A stretch of DNA of 61,623 nt from Salegentibacter salinarum (GCF_900168115.1 NZ_FUZC01000021.1:1-61623); one strand, 5' to 3'. Positions 17,246-27,108 are shown, numbered from the stretch's first letter. Numbers and translations: made by a program. Notes: generated from the sequence alone by a model not told the origin.

Positions 17246-18937
17246 ATGCAATTATCTGAACAGGAAATAGTAAGAAGAGAGAAGCTTTCTGCACTGAGAA
17301 AAGCAGGTATTAACCCCTATCCGGCAGATTTATTCCCGGTTGAAGACACCAGCAAGGGAATAAAGGAAAATTTTGAAGATGGAAAAAAAGTGGTACTGGC
17401 CGGGAGGTTAATGTCTCGACGCATCCAGGGAAAAGCCTCTTTTGCCGAAATACAGGATTCTAAAGGAAAAATCCAGGTTTATTTTAACCGTGATGAAATT
17501 TGCACCGGTGAGGATAAGAGTAAGTACAACGATGTATATAAAAAATTGCTCGATATTGGCGATTTTATAGGAATTGAAGGAGAACTTTTTAAAACCCAGG
17601 TTGGTGAAATGACGGTGATGGTGAAAGATTTCACTTTGCTTAGCAAATCTATTCGCCCTTTGCCACTTCCAAAAACCGATAAAGACGGAAATACTTACGA
17701 CGGATTTACCGACCCCGAACACCGTTACCGCCAGCGATATGCCGATTTGGCCGTAAACCCAAAGGTTAAAGAGATTTTTGTAAAGCGCACAAAGTTGTTC
17801 AACGCGATGCGAAATTTCTTTAATGAAAGAGAGTATTTTGAGGTTGAAACTCCAATTCTACAATCAATTCCCGGTGGTGCTGCAGCAAGACCGTTTGTAA
17901 CCCACCATAATGCTTTGGATATTCCGCTTTATCTTCGAATTGCCAATGAATTATATCTTAAGAGATTAATTGTAGGCGGATTTGACGGAGTCTATGAATT
18001 CTCAAAAAACTTCAGAAATGAAGGAATGGATAGAACCCATAACCCGGAATTCACAGCGATGGAAATCTATGTAGCATACAAAGACTACAACTGGATGATG
18101 GAGTTTACCGAAACCCTATTAGAACATTGTGCTATTGCAGTAAATAATACTACCGAAGCAGTTTTCGGTCAACATAGAATAGATTTTAAAGCGCCATACA
18201 AACGCGTTACAATGACTGATTCCATCAAGGAGTTTACCGGATTTGATATTACCGGAAAATCAGAAGCTGAAATTAGAAAAGCAGCCGAAGATATGGGAAT
18301 TGAAGTTGATGAAACAATGGGAAAAGGAAAACTCATTGACGAGATTTTCGGCGAAAAATGTGAAGGCAATTACATCCAGCCAACATTTATTACCGATTAT
18401 CCAAAAGAAATGAGTCCGCTTTGTAAAGAGCACCGTGAAAACCCTGAGTTGACCGAACGTTTTGAATTAATGGTTTGTGGTAAGGAAATTGCAAATGCAT
18501 ATTCTGAATTAAACGATCCAATAGATCAGCGGGAACGTTTTGAAGAACAGTTAAAACTGGCTAAAAAAGGAGACGACGAGGCAACCGAATTCATAGATCA
18601 GGATTTCTTGAGAGCCCTGGAGTACGGAATGCCTCCAACATCTGGATTAGGAATTGGGATGGATCGTTTAATTATGTTCTTAACCAATAACCAATCAATC
18701 CAAGAAGTTTTATTCTTCCCACAAATGAAGCCGGAACGAAAAGCTGTTGAACTTAGCGAAGACGAAAAAGCGGTTTTTCAGTTATTAAAAAGTGATGAAA
18801 TCCAGGAGTTGGAAACTATAAAAACCACTTCGGGTTTAAGTAATAAAAAATGGGACAAAACCCTTAAATCACTTAGAAAATATAAGATGATAGATGTTTT
18901 TAAAGATGATGAAACAATGAAGATTAAAGCTGTGTAA
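17246..18937 (+). CDS. lysS: Lysyl-tRNA synthetase, class II
   Basis: 563 residues from the ATG at 17246 (MQLSEQEIVRREKLSALRKAGINPYP), the usual start and length in Flavobacteriia. The extra 44 codons of open frame upstream contain the promoter and start at TTG, so they are not translated. The N-terminal OB-fold binds the anticodon (GRLMSRRIQGKASFAEIQD). The class II catalytic core follows, with motif 2 FRNEGMDRTHNPEFTAMEIY and motif 3 GLGIGMDRLIMF. A C-terminal tail of about 60 residues (LSEDEKAVFQLLKSDEI onward) follows the catalytic core. A terminator follows. Confidence 0.97.
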   Translation: MQLSEQEIVRREKLSALRKAGINPYPADLFPVEDTSKGIKENFEDGKKVVLAGRLMSRRIQGKASFAEIQDSKGKIQVYFNRDEICTGEDKSKYNDVYKKLLDIGDFIGIEGELFKTQVGEMTVMVKDFTLLSKSIRPLPLPKTDKDGNTYDGFTDPEHRYRQRYADLAVNPKVKEIFVKRTKLFNAMRNFFNEREYFEVETPILQSIPGGAAARPFVTHHNALDIPLYLRIANELYLKRLIVGGFDGVYEFSKNFRNEGMDRTHNPEFTAMEIYVAYKDYNWMMEFTETLLEHCAIAVNNTTEAVFGQHRIDFKAPYKRVTMTDSIKEFTGFDITGKSEAEIRKAAEDMGIEVDETMGKGKLIDEIFGEKCEGNYIQPTFITDYPKEMSPLCKEHRENPELTERFELMVCGKEIANAYSELNDPIDQRERFEEQLKLAKKGDDEATEFIDQDFLRALEYGMPPTSGLGIGMDRLIMFLTNNQSIQEVLFFPQMKPERKAVELSEDEKAVFQLLKSDEIQELETIKTTSGLSNKKWDKTLKSLRKYKMIDVFKDDETMKIKAV

Positions 18938-19030
18938 TTATTCAAATTATATTTTATAAAATTTGAACAAAGGTTAAATTAAGGCTTTTTTAACTTCAGT
19001 TTTAAACCTTTTTAAGATATTTCAGTCAAA

Positions 19031-19050
19031 AGATCACCAAATGGTGGTCT
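19031..19050 (+). terminator. Terminator after lysS
   Basis: AGATCACC/GGTGGTCT stem (one G-U pair) with loop AAAT, followed by TTTTTT. Confidence 0.85.
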
Positions 19051-19123
19051 TTTTTCGTTTTTTAGCTTTCGCTAAAGAAAATTTATCACTTCAATTTAAT
19101 CACACAAACCAAAATTAAACTTT

Positions 19124-21613
19124 ATGACCAAACGATTTACGCATAAGCTCTTTTTAGTAGTCTTATCGGTTTCGGTTTCCAGTTGTGCGGTTTTTCAGCC
19201 TAATAAATCTTCGGCTGATGCCTCCAAAGAAGAAGCCTCAAAAAAGAATGGAGACTTTGAGCCTTACGCCAAGGTAATCACCAAAGACGCTAAAAGCGAC
19301 GAGGGTTTATTCACCGTACACCGGGTAGAAGACAAATATTTCTACGAAATTCCAGATAGGCTTTTTAATCGTGAAATGCTTACGGTAACAAGAATTGCCA
19401 AAACTGCTACCGGAATTGGTTTTGGTGGCGGAAAACAAAATACCCAGGTTCACCGCTGGCAGAAAAAAGACGGGCACGTACTTTTACGAGTTGTTTCTCA
19501 CGAAATCTACGCCGCAGATTCACTTCCTGTCCATGAAGCCGTGGTAAATTCTAATTTTGAACCTGTTTTACAGCGTTTCCCTATAAAAACTGTAGGAAAA
19601 GATTCCGTTAGTAAAACTACAGTGATTGAAGTAACCGATCTTTATACAAAAGATGTTCAGGCGCTTGGTTTAAGAGATGGTGCAAGAAAACAATACAAAG
19701 TTTCCCGTTTAGACGATAGCCGTTCTTATATAGATACTATCCGCAGCTATCCTGAAAATATTGAAGTTAGACACGTAAAAACATATAATGCAGGTGAACC
19801 GCCTTCTAATGAAAGTACCGGGTCTATTTCTTTAGAATTCAGTAATTCTATGATCTTACTTCCAAAAGAGCCAATGAAACGCCGTTATTTCGATCAGCGT
19901 GTAGGTTGGTTTGCCCGCGGGCAAACAGATTACGGGCTTGATGCTCAGAAGAGTAAAGAAGTAAAATTTCTTGATCGCTGGAGACTTGAAGTTAAGGAAG
20001 AAGACAAAGAAAAATTTGAAAACGGCGAATTGGTAGAACCAAAAGAGCCTATTGTTTACTATGTAGATCGTGCCACTCCAGATCAGTGGATACCATATAT
20101 CAAACAAGGTATTGAAGACTGGCAGGTTGCTTTTGAGGCCGCTGGGTTTAAAAATGCAATTATCGCTAAAGATCCGCCAAGTAAAGAAGAGGATCCAGAC
20201 TGGAGCCCCGAAGATGTACGCTATTCGGTAGTGCGCTACCTGGCTTCTCCAATTCCAAACGCAAATGGGCCTCACGTTAGTGACCCACGTTCGGGAGAGA
20301 TCCTAGAATCAGATATTAACTGGTATCACAATGTAATGACCTTGCTTAGAAACTGGTTCTTTGTACAAACTGCAGCTATAAACGAAGACGCTCGTAGCGT
20401 TGAGTTTGAAGATGAAGTTATGGGTCGTTTAATTCGATTTGTTTCCTCTCACGAAGTTGGACATACTTTAGGACTTCCGCATAATATGGGAAGTAGTGTT
20501 GCTTACGCTGTAGAAGATCTTCGTGATCCTGAATTTACTGCTGAATATGGAACTGCACCATCTATTATGGATTACGCACGTTTCAACTATATCGCACAGC
20601 CTGAAGACGGTGATGTAGCGCTAATGCCTGACATTGGGCCTTACGATAAGTACGCAATTGAATGGGGATACCGACCAATTTTGGATAAATCTGCTGAAGA
20701 AGAAAAAGAAATTCTTGACGAGTGGATTCTTGAAAAAGCTGATGATCCTTTATATCGCTTCGGAAGCCAGCAAAGTGGCGGAGTGATAGACCCAAGTTCT
20801 CAAACTGAAGATCTTGGTGACGATGCAGTTTTGGCCAGTGAATATGGTATTAAAAACCTGAAGCGTATAATGCCAAACTTAATTGAGTGGACTGCCGAAG
20901 ACGGTAAAAACTACGATGATCTTGATGATTTATACGGACAGGTTTTAAGTCAGTTTAACCGTTATATGGGACATGTAACTGCAAATATTGGTGGTGTTTA
21001 CGAATACTACAAAACTTACGACCAGGAAGGTGCTGTTTATTCTCATGTAGATGCTGAACGCCAAAAAGAGGCGATGAATTTTTTGCACGAACAATTATTT
21101 GAAACTCCGGAATGGATGATAGACCAGGAGATCTTCAATAAAATTGAATTTGACGGGCAGGTAGAACGCATTAGAAATATGCAGGAACGCAGTCTTAATA
21201 ATCTACTGGATTTTGGAAGAATGGCGCGTTTAATGGAAAATGAAGAAATAAACGGTGAAGAAGCTTACGCTTTAATAGATATGATGACTGATGTTAGAAC
21301 CGGAATTTGGAGCGAACTTTCTTCGGGACAAAATATAGACCGGTACCGCAGAAACCTTCAGCGGGCTTATATTGAGCGTATGGAACATTTAATGACTGAA
21401 GAGCAGAGCGAAATTCCTTCAAGATACAGAAGCTGGATTAGCCGAAGCAATATAGATGTTGCCCAAAGTGATATTCGTCCTGTGGTAAGAGGAGAGCTTA
21501 AAACGCTTCAAAATCAAATTAGAAGAGCAGCCAACCGGGGAGACCGTTTAACAAGATACCACCTCCAGGATGCTTTAGAAAGAATAGATTTAATTTTAAA
21601 TCCTATAAAATAA
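19124..21613 (+). CDS. Zinc-dependent metalloprotease lipoprotein (DUF5117/DUF4953 type)
   Basis: 829 residues. The signal peptide ends VSSC (Cys21), so it is a lipoprotein. The zinc motif HEVGHTLGLPH near residues 443-453 fits the metzincin pattern HExxHxxGxxH, followed at a distance by SIMDYARF, which supplies the Met-turn. The architecture matches Bacteroidota zinc-dependent metalloproteases with DUF5118, DUF5117 and DUF4953 domains, thought to act in the periplasm or at the surface. The substrate is unknown. It stands alone between a lysS terminator and its own terminator, so it is a monocistronic unit. Confidence 0.92.
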   Translation: MTKRFTHKLFLVVLSVSVSSCAVFQPNKSSADASKEEASKKNGDFEPYAKVITKDAKSDEGLFTVHRVEDKYFYEIPDRLFNREMLTVTRIAKTATGIGFGGGKQNTQVHRWQKKDGHVLLRVVSHEIYAADSLPVHEAVVNSNFEPVLQRFPIKTVGKDSVSKTTVIEVTDLYTKDVQALGLRDGARKQYKVSRLDDSRSYIDTIRSYPENIEVRHVKTYNAGEPPSNESTGSISLEFSNSMILLPKEPMKRRYFDQRVGWFARGQTDYGLDAQKSKEVKFLDRWRLEVKEEDKEKFENGELVEPKEPIVYYVDRATPDQWIPYIKQGIEDWQVAFEAAGFKNAIIAKDPPSKEEDPDWSPEDVRYSVVRYLASPIPNANGPHVSDPRSGEILESDINWYHNVMTLLRNWFFVQTAAINEDARSVEFEDEVMGRLIRFVSSHEVGHTLGLPHNMGSSVAYAVEDLRDPEFTAEYGTAPSIMDYARFNYIAQPEDGDVALMPDIGPYDKYAIEWGYRPILDKSAEEEKEILDEWILEKADDPLYRFGSQQSGGVIDPSSQTEDLGDDAVLASEYGIKNLKRIMPNLIEWTAEDGKNYDDLDDLYGQVLSQFNRYMGHVTANIGGVYEYYKTYDQEGAVYSHVDAERQKEAMNFLHEQLFETPEWMIDQEIFNKIEFDGQVERIRNMQERSLNNLLDFGRMARLMENEEINGEEAYALIDMMTDVRTGIWSELSSGQNIDRYRRNLQRAYIERMEHLMTEEQSEIPSRYRSWISRSNIDVAQSDIRPVVRGELKTLQNQIRRAANRGDRLTRYHLQDALERIDLILNPIK

Positions 21614-21645
21614 CCTCAACGTTTTTTGGATTTATTAGTTTGGAA

Positions 21646-21669
21646 AGCCACCGTCCCTACGCGGTGGTT
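21646..21669 (+). terminator. Terminator after the metalloprotease gene
   Basis: CCACCG/CGGTGG stem (21648-21653 and 21662-21667) with an eight-base loop, followed by a run of seven T. Confidence 0.8.
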
Positions 21670-21822
21670 TTTTTATCCTTTAGATTAAACCTTTTTTAAA
21701 TTACAAAGTCTTATTATAAAAGCCCCACTTAAATTGCTATGAAAAAGATTTTTTTGATTGAAATTTCAAAAAATCAAAAGTGACTTTTTAGATTAGTTAG
21801 TTAGTTTAGTTTGTTTTGAATT

Positions 21823-21902
21823 GAGAGCAGCATCGGTAAAAATCGAAAATCTAAATTTTATCCTACCCATATAAAATTTACCTCCGTACTGCTCTCTTTT
21901 TT
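21823..21902 (+). ncRNA. Candidate small structured RNA ending in a U run
   Basis: Outer helix GAGAGCAG/CTGCTCTC (21823-21830 with 21889-21896) directly followed by TTTTTT. Inside is a perfect 10-bp helix TAAATTTTAT/ATAAAATTTA (21852-21861 with 21871-21880) with loop CCTACCCAT, and a possible CGG/CCG helix between. It lies between two convergent genes, where a simple terminator would not need nested helices. It may be a small RNA, the 3' part of a longer one, or just an elaborate terminator. No family was recognised and the promoter is not clear. Confidence 0.35.
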
Positions 21903-21904
21903 AT

Positions 21905-23125
21905 TTAAATAAAAAACTTAGCAATAAGTCCGCCCGCAAGCCACAGGTAACATACAAAGGCAATATATTTTAAGCTCGTTTCTAACAACTGACTTTTAGG
22001 TGCCATTTCTTTCATATGCATCACATCCTTTCGCTTAAAAAATCCAAGATAAATTAGCACCCCTGAAATTGCTAAAAAGAGCATATTCAGCCAAAAAGTA
22101 TAATCTATTTTAAAATGTTCGGCATCGGTTATTTTTACTGATGTTGGATCTGGTAATAAGTTAAATAGATTAAACCCATAATGCAGTAATAAAGAAGTAC
22201 CAATTAGCGCGGTAAAAAGAAGAAAAAGTATAAATAAGGACATTTTCCAGCCATAATATTTCGCATTAATTCTTAAAACCGGGAAGACTACCAAATCGCT
22301 AAAAATAAAAGCCATTACCCCGGCAAAACTCACTCCTTTTCCGAAGAGAAGCGCGGCCAAAGGAATGTTTCCCATTGAACCTATAAAGGTTAAAAAAGCT
22401 GCTATAGGCCCTACAATTATATGCTCAAGAATGGTAAAAAAACCAAAATCTATATTTCCATCACCGGTGTTTATAAATAAGGTTTGAAAAAAAGAATCTG
22501 GAACAAATGCAGCTACCACTCCGGCAATTGTAAAACCAAGTGTCACATCCTTCCAAACCATCTTCCATTCCATCGCATATTGCTTGGAAACTTTAGCCCA
22601 ACTGGTTTCCGACTTTATTTTTTTCTTCCAGGATTTTTCTGAATCTTCATCATCTTCATCTTTTTCGTCCAACCGCTCACGCGCTTTTTTAATTAATTTC
22701 TTCGGATTGATAAGTCTGATAAGTATCCAGCTGATTAGGATAAGCAATATTCCACCAACATATTCTCCTACTACAAACTGCCAACCTAAAAAGATAGCGA
22801 TTAGAATTCCCAGTTCTATTACAAGGTTGGTAGAAGCCAGTAAAAAAGCAATGGAAGAAGAAAAACTGGCTCCTTTTTTAAACAAACTTTTTGTTGAAGC
22901 CAAAGCAGAAAAACTACAGGAACTGCTAACGAAACCAAAGAAAGTTCCAAGTAAAATACTTTTAGATTCGTCTTTTCCCATAGTTCTTTCCATACGTGTT
23001 TCGGTCACAAAAATCTGGATACAACTACTTATTACATAACCTAAAATAAAGGCCCATAAAGCCATCCAGAAAAAACCGGCGCTGGTATACGCCGCTTCTC
23101 CCCATTTGCTTAAAAAGTCCTGCAT
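21905..23125 (-). CDS. Permease of the YraQ/UPF0718 (DUF318) family
   Basis: 406 residues with about eight to ten hydrophobic segments in two halves, split by a highly charged cytoplasmic loop (residues about 150-190, rich in D, E and K). The FGFVSSSCSFSALASTKSLFKKGASFSSSIAFLLAS region and the related IGSMGNIPLAALLFGKGVSFAGVMAF region are the inverted repeats seen in DUF318 permeases. That family includes the organoarsenical exporter ArsP. It begins 28 bases after the copper ATPase gene and is probably cotranscribed. A metal-linked transport role is inferred from context only; its substrate is not known. Confidence 0.85.
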   Translation of the reverse strand: MQDFLSKWGEAAYTSAGFFWMALWAFILGYVISSCIQIFVTETRMERTMGKDESKSILLGTFFGFVSSSCSFSALASTKSLFKKGASFSSSIAFLLASTNLVIELGILIAIFLGWQFVVGEYVGGILLILISWILIRLINPKKLIKKARERLDEKDEDDEDSEKSWKKKIKSETSWAKVSKQYAMEWKMVWKDVTLGFTIAGVVAAFVPDSFFQTLFINTGDGNIDFGFFTILEHIIVGPIAAFLTFIGSMGNIPLAALLFGKGVSFAGVMAFIFSDLVVFPVLRINAKYYGWKMSLFILFLLFTALIGTSLLLHYGFNLFNLLPDPTSVKITDAEHFKIDYTFWLNMLFLAISGVLIYLGFFKRKDVMHMKEMAPKSQLLETSLKYIAFVCYLWLAGGLIAKFFI

Positions 23126-23153
23126 TTCTATTAGTTTTTGGTTGGTTAGTATT

Positions 23154-25856
23154 CTAATCTAATTTCGCACTTTTTAATCTTAAAGCATTTGCAATTACTG
23201 AAACTGAACTAAAGCTCATTGCCAAAGCAGCGATCATTGGTGAAAGTAAAAGTCCGAAAACGGGATATAAAACCCCTGCCGCAATTGGTACTCCCAGCGT
23301 ATTATAGATCAAAGCAAAAAACAGATTTTGTTTAATATTTTTCATCACCTTTTTACTTAGCATCTTGGCCTTTTTCACTGCTTTTAGATCCCCTTTAACC
23401 AGGGTGATTTCGGCACTTTCTATCGCAACATCGGTTCCGGTTCCCATTGCGATCCCAATATCGGCTTGTGCCAGGGCAGGCGCATCGTTTATTCCATCTC
23501 CGGCCATCGCTACTTTTTTACCTTCCTTTTGAAGTTTTTTTACTTCATTTTGTTTGTCTTCCGGAAGCATTCCGGCTTTAAATCCTGTTAATCCAAGTTC
23601 TTCAGCAACCGATTTCGCAGTTTTCTCATTATCTCCGGTAAACATATAAACCTCAACCCCATCATCCATTAAAGATTTTAAGGCTTCCCTGCTCGTTTTT
23701 TTAATGGGATCAGTAATTGTGAAATATCCAGCTACTTTTCCATCTACCGAAACATAGGAAACGGTTTTACCTTTTTCCTGTTCTGCAGTTACTCTTCTAG
23801 TGATTTCAGAAGGAATTTCAACATTTTCTGCCTGCATCAGTTTATCATTTCCAATGGCTATTTTTTTATTATTTACCATCCCTGTCACCCCTTTTCCCGT
23901 AACAGAATTAAAATCTGAAGTTTCAGTAAATTTCTGTTCCTTTTCATTTGCAAAATCCACTGTGGCTTTTGCCAGGGGGTGCTCACTTTGAGAATTCACA
24001 GAAGCAATAAGTTTTATAATTTCATCTTTATTTTCTTCAGAAATCACTTCAACTTTTTCCACTTTGGGCTTGCCTTCGGTAATGGTGCCCGTTTTATCGA
24101 TAATCAAAGTATCAACATCATCCATTTGCTCTAAAGCACGTGCATTTTTGATTAGGACCCCGTTTTGAGCACCTTTTCCCACTCCCACCATAACCGACAT
24201 TGGTGTGGCCAGGCCAAGGGCACATGGACAGGCGATAATTAAAACTGCAATCGCATTTACAAGCGCATATACATATTGCGGCTCAGGACCGTACACAGCC
24301 CAAACTATATAAGTGATCACTGCAATTAGTACTACAACGGGCACGAAATAAGCTGAAATCCTATCGGCTAATTTCTGAATAGGCGCCTGAGACCGGCTGG
24401 CATCATTTACCATTTTTATAATCTGAGAAAGCAGGGTTTCCTCCCCTACCTTTTCGGCTTTCATAGTAAAGCTTCGGTTGCCGTTAATTGTTCCCGAACT
24501 CACTTTGTCTCCTTCAGCCTTATCAACCGGAATAGGTTCTCCGGTAATCATGGATTCATCAATACTGGAATTTCCGTTTTCAATAATTCCGTCTACCGGA
24601 ATTTTATCTCCGGGTTTCACCCTTAGAATATCTCCTTTTTCAATTTCATCTATAGAAACTTCTTTTTCTTTACCGTCAACTACCTTTATCGCTTTGTTTG
24701 GAGCAAGTTTTAGTAGCTCCTTAATAGCTGAATTTGTTTTACTATGGGCTCTTGCTTCTAAAACCTGGCCAAGCAAAACAAGAGTAAGAATTACCGTTGC
24801 GGCTTCAAAATAAACGTGCACGGTCCCCATTTCGGTCTTAAATTGCGGCGGAAAGAAATCGGGAAATAATAATCCAAAAACGCTAAAAAGCCACGCCACC
24901 CCGGCCCCAATGCCAATAAGGGTAAACATATTTAGGTTCCAGGTTTTTATAGATCGCCAGGCGCGTTCAAAAAACATCCAGGTAGCGTAAAATACTACGG
25001 GAATTGATAATCCAAGCTGCACCCAGTTCCAGTATTCCATATCTAAAATATCGTACAGGGGATTGCCCGGAATCATCTCAGACATCGCGATAATAAAAAT
25101 AGGTAGGGTAAATGCAACCGCGATCTTAAACTTTTTTAGCAGTTTTTTATATGATTTACTTTCTGAGGATTCTTCGGGTTGCTTAGGAACCAGGTCCATC
25201 CCACATTTTGGGCAGGAACCGGGACCATCCTGCACAACTTCCGGGTGCATTGGGCAGGTATATTTTGTGGCTTGAGGCTTGAGGCTGGCCTCTTCAACAA
25301 GATCCATCCCGCAAACCGGGCAATCGCCAGGTTCATCGTAAGTTTTCTCGCCTTCACAATGCATGGGGCAATAATAAACTCCGGTTCCCTGTCCTGATTT
25401 AGAAGATTTTTTATTTTTAGATTCTACTTTTTTTCCTGGTTCGTGAATTTCATAGTTTCCACCATCTTCTTTTAATGCTTTTTGCAATTTCTCTAATGAA
25501 ACATTTTTTTCAGCAACAATTTTAGCTTCCTGTTGTTCGAGATTTACTTCGGCAGTTTTTACTCCTTCAACTTTACTCAGAGTTTTTTCTAGGTGAGATC
25601 TGCAGCCCTTACAGGTCATTCCACTCACGGGATATGTTTGTACGATTTCGTTTTTTGGATGAATTTGATAGTTGCTATCTTCCAGTGCTTTTTGAAATTC
25701 TTCAATTTCAATATGTTTTTGCATTTCGATTTCGGCAGAAGCTTTTTGAAGATCTACCCGGGCATCTGTAACCCCTTCCACATTTTTTAAAGTATTTTCA
25801 ACGTGGGCCCTGCAACCCATACAGGTCATTCCAGAAATTTGATAGGTATGTTTCAT
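23154..25856 (-). CDS. copA: Copper-translocating P-type ATPase (CopA type)
   Basis: 900 residues. The N-terminus has two heavy-metal-associated domains (GMTCMGC, Cys12/Cys15; GMTCKGC, Cys82/Cys85). Two heavy-metal-binding 'CPMH...CPxCGMDL' domains follow (about 161-187 and 199-224), then the P1B-ATPase core. The transport site is Cys543-Pro-Cys545, the phosphorylated residue is Asp587 (DKTGT), and the nucleotide-binding SEHPLAKA motif is present. CPC with HMA domains indicates export of Cu(I) or Ag(I) from the cytoplasm. It lies between a cysteine-rich copper-binding protein and a permease, all on the minus strand. The family call is strong; metal preference is by motif only. Confidence 0.95.
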   Translation of the reverse strand: MKHTYQISGMTCMGCRAHVENTLKNVEGVTDARVDLQKASAEIEMQKHIEIEEFQKALEDSNYQIHPKNEIVQTYPVSGMTCKGCRSHLEKTLSKVEGVKTAEVNLEQQEAKIVAEKNVSLEKLQKALKEDGGNYEIHEPGKKVESKNKKSSKSGQGTGVYYCPMHCEGEKTYDEPGDCPVCGMDLVEEASLKPQATKYTCPMHPEVVQDGPGSCPKCGMDLVPKQPEESSESKSYKKLLKKFKIAVAFTLPIFIIAMSEMIPGNPLYDILDMEYWNWVQLGLSIPVVFYATWMFFERAWRSIKTWNLNMFTLIGIGAGVAWLFSVFGLLFPDFFPPQFKTEMGTVHVYFEAATVILTLVLLGQVLEARAHSKTNSAIKELLKLAPNKAIKVVDGKEKEVSIDEIEKGDILRVKPGDKIPVDGIIENGNSSIDESMITGEPIPVDKAEGDKVSSGTINGNRSFTMKAEKVGEETLLSQIIKMVNDASRSQAPIQKLADRISAYFVPVVVLIAVITYIVWAVYGPEPQYVYALVNAIAVLIIACPCALGLATPMSVMVGVGKGAQNGVLIKNARALEQMDDVDTLIIDKTGTITEGKPKVEKVEVISEENKDEIIKLIASVNSQSEHPLAKATVDFANEKEQKFTETSDFNSVTGKGVTGMVNNKKIAIGNDKLMQAENVEIPSEITRRVTAEQEKGKTVSYVSVDGKVAGYFTITDPIKKTSREALKSLMDDGVEVYMFTGDNEKTAKSVAEELGLTGFKAGMLPEDKQNEVKKLQKEGKKVAMAGDGINDAPALAQADIGIAMGTGTDVAIESAEITLVKGDLKAVKKAKMLSKKVMKNIKQNLFFALIYNTLGVPIAAGVLYPVFGLLLSPMIAALAMSFSSVSVIANALRLKSAKLD

Positions 25857-25874
25857 AGATTTTATTGAAGAAAA

Positions 25875-25992
25875 AAAGGCTGTTTGAATTTTGAATAATC
25901 ATCATCCTGAACTCGTTTCAGGGTCTAGTTTTTTTAACCTATATGCTAAAACAAGTTCAGCATGGTATCGAAACCAGACTCAAACAGCCTTT
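25875..25992. repeat. Nested inverted repeat (REP-like pair) between copA and the copper-binding protein gene
   Basis: Perfect 13-bp inverted arms AAAGGCTGTTTGA (25875-25887) and TCAAACAGCCTTT (25980-25992). Inside lie two divergent copies of a CTGAACTnGTTTCAG-type sequence (CCTGAACTCGTTTCAGG and, inverted, CTAAAACAAGTTCAGCA). This resembles the dispersed palindromic repeats common in Flavobacteriia. It would fold into a cruciform or long hairpin and could attenuate transcription from the upstream gene (26005-26325) into copA. Confidence 0.6.
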
Positions 25993-26004
25993 AAAATTTA
26001 AATT

Positions 26005-26325
26005 TTATGCCAAATATGCTTCACAAGCTTTTGCACACTCACGGCAGGCTTTAGCGCAATCCTCACAGTGTTGGTGATCGTGTTTACCACATTCGTCGGC
26101 GCAGGCATTGCAAATTTCAATACAGTATTTTACGAGTCCCTCTACATTTTTATAGCCGGTAACCAGCACCTGGTTAAGTGTACTACAAACTTCTGCACAA
26201 ACCCTGTCGGTTCTAATGCAGTCTTTCATCATTTTCACATTGTCTTCATCAAGACAGGCATCAGCACAATAATTACAGTGGTTAATGCAATTTCCTAATG
26301 TGCTTAATAATTTCTCATTTCTCAT
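26005..26325 (-). CDS. Four-helix bundle copper-binding protein (Csp/DUF326-like)
   Basis: 106 residues with 16 cysteines spaced as in a four-helix bundle copper-storage protein: Cys13, 17, 20, 24, 36, 43, 47, 68, 72, 75, 79, 87, 90, 94, 97 and 101. A His-rich KHDHQH turn is at 81-86. No signal peptide is visible, so it should store or buffer Cu(I) in the cytoplasm. A TAACTTTG -7 box lies 25 bases upstream. It precedes copA on the same strand, separated by the inverted repeat at 25875-25992, which fits a copper sequestration and export unit. Confidence 0.9.
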   Translation of the reverse strand: MRNEKLLSTLGNCINHCNYCADACLDEDNVKMMKDCIRTDRVCAEVCSTLNQVLVTGYKNVEGLVKYCIEICNACADECGKHDHQHCEDCAKACRECAKACEAYLA

Positions 26326-26350
26326 AATATTGGTTTTTAATGGTTTAACC

Positions 26351-26358
26351 CAAAGTTA
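26351..26358 (-). promoter_or_regulatory. -7 box of the copper-binding protein gene
   Basis: TAACTTTG on the minus strand matches TAnnTTTG and lies 25 bases before the ATG. Confidence 0.5.
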
Positions 26359-26541
26359 AGGACTATAAACCGCAATGAGTTTTAAAATTATGGTAAGAAG
26401 TTATAAGAAAATTGAAAAGTTAAAAAAGGGAAAGACGTAAATTTACTATTATTAAATAGTTCTTTTCGGTAGGTTATAAAATCTATAAAACAAAAAGGAA
26501 CCTAGTTACTTCCCATTCGAGAATTCGGGGCAAAAAACTGA

Positions 26542-27108
26542 TTATAACTTATCCAGAGATTTTCGTTCCTGGTGATGGAGCTTGTATTGGGATGGATTTA
26601 GACCGGTTTCTTTTTTAAAGAAAGTTGAAAGATACGCCGCACTCCCAAAACCCATTTTATCGGCAATTTCAGAAATATTTAATTCATCATATTCCAGCAA
26701 TTCTTTAATACGCTCTGCCTTAATTTTATTCTGAAAACTTTGAATGCTCTGCCCGTCAACTTTACTGAAGATACTTGTGAGATGACTGTAATCGTAATGC
26801 AGTTCTTCACTCAAGACTTCAGAAAGTTTTTTATTCTTAAAATCTTTTCGTTCGTAAACCCACTCAATAATTATGGATTTAATATCGGTTACAATTCTGT
26901 CATGGCGTTCAGCCACTATTTCAAATCCGTTGGCCTTAAGCGCTTCTTCAAAAAGCTGAAATTGAGCTAAAGAAAGTTCTTTTTCAAATTCTATCCTGCC
27001 CAAACTTATATGAACATACCTAAGCTTTTGTTGCTGCAAAGTATTTTCTACACTCATAAGGCAACGATCGCAAACCATGTTCTTTATATGCAGGATGTTA
27101 TTATTCAT
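26542..27108 (-). CDS. AraC-family regulator with N-terminal HMA-like metal-binding domain
   Basis: 188 residues. The first 65 or so residues look like a heavy-metal-associated fold with MVCDRC (Cys13/Cys16) in the metal-binding loop. A linker and an AraC/XylS DNA-binding domain follow (about 100-182), whose second helix-turn-helix carries ISEIADKMGFGSAAYLSTFF and TGLNPSQYK. The metal-site plus DNA-binding layout suggests a cytoplasmic sensor that responds to Cu(I) or another thiophilic metal, probably controlling the copper genes just downstream. No target site is evident by eye. It starts upstream of the Csp gene and reads in the same direction. Confidence 0.88.
   Translation of the reverse strand: MNNNILHIKNMVCDRCLMSVENTLQQQKLRYVHISLGRIEFEKELSLAQFQLFEEALKANGFEIVAERHDRIVTDIKSIIIEWVYERKDFKNKKLSEVLSEELHYDYSHLTSIFSKVDGQSIQSFQNKIKAERIKELLEYDELNISEIADKMGFGSAAYLSTFFKKETGLNPSQYKLHHQERKSLDKL

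Noticed and set aside
24478-24813. Long antisense frames inside copA, lysS and cusA
   Set aside because: Open frames opposite well-conserved genes are explained by codon use of the real gene and show no family features.
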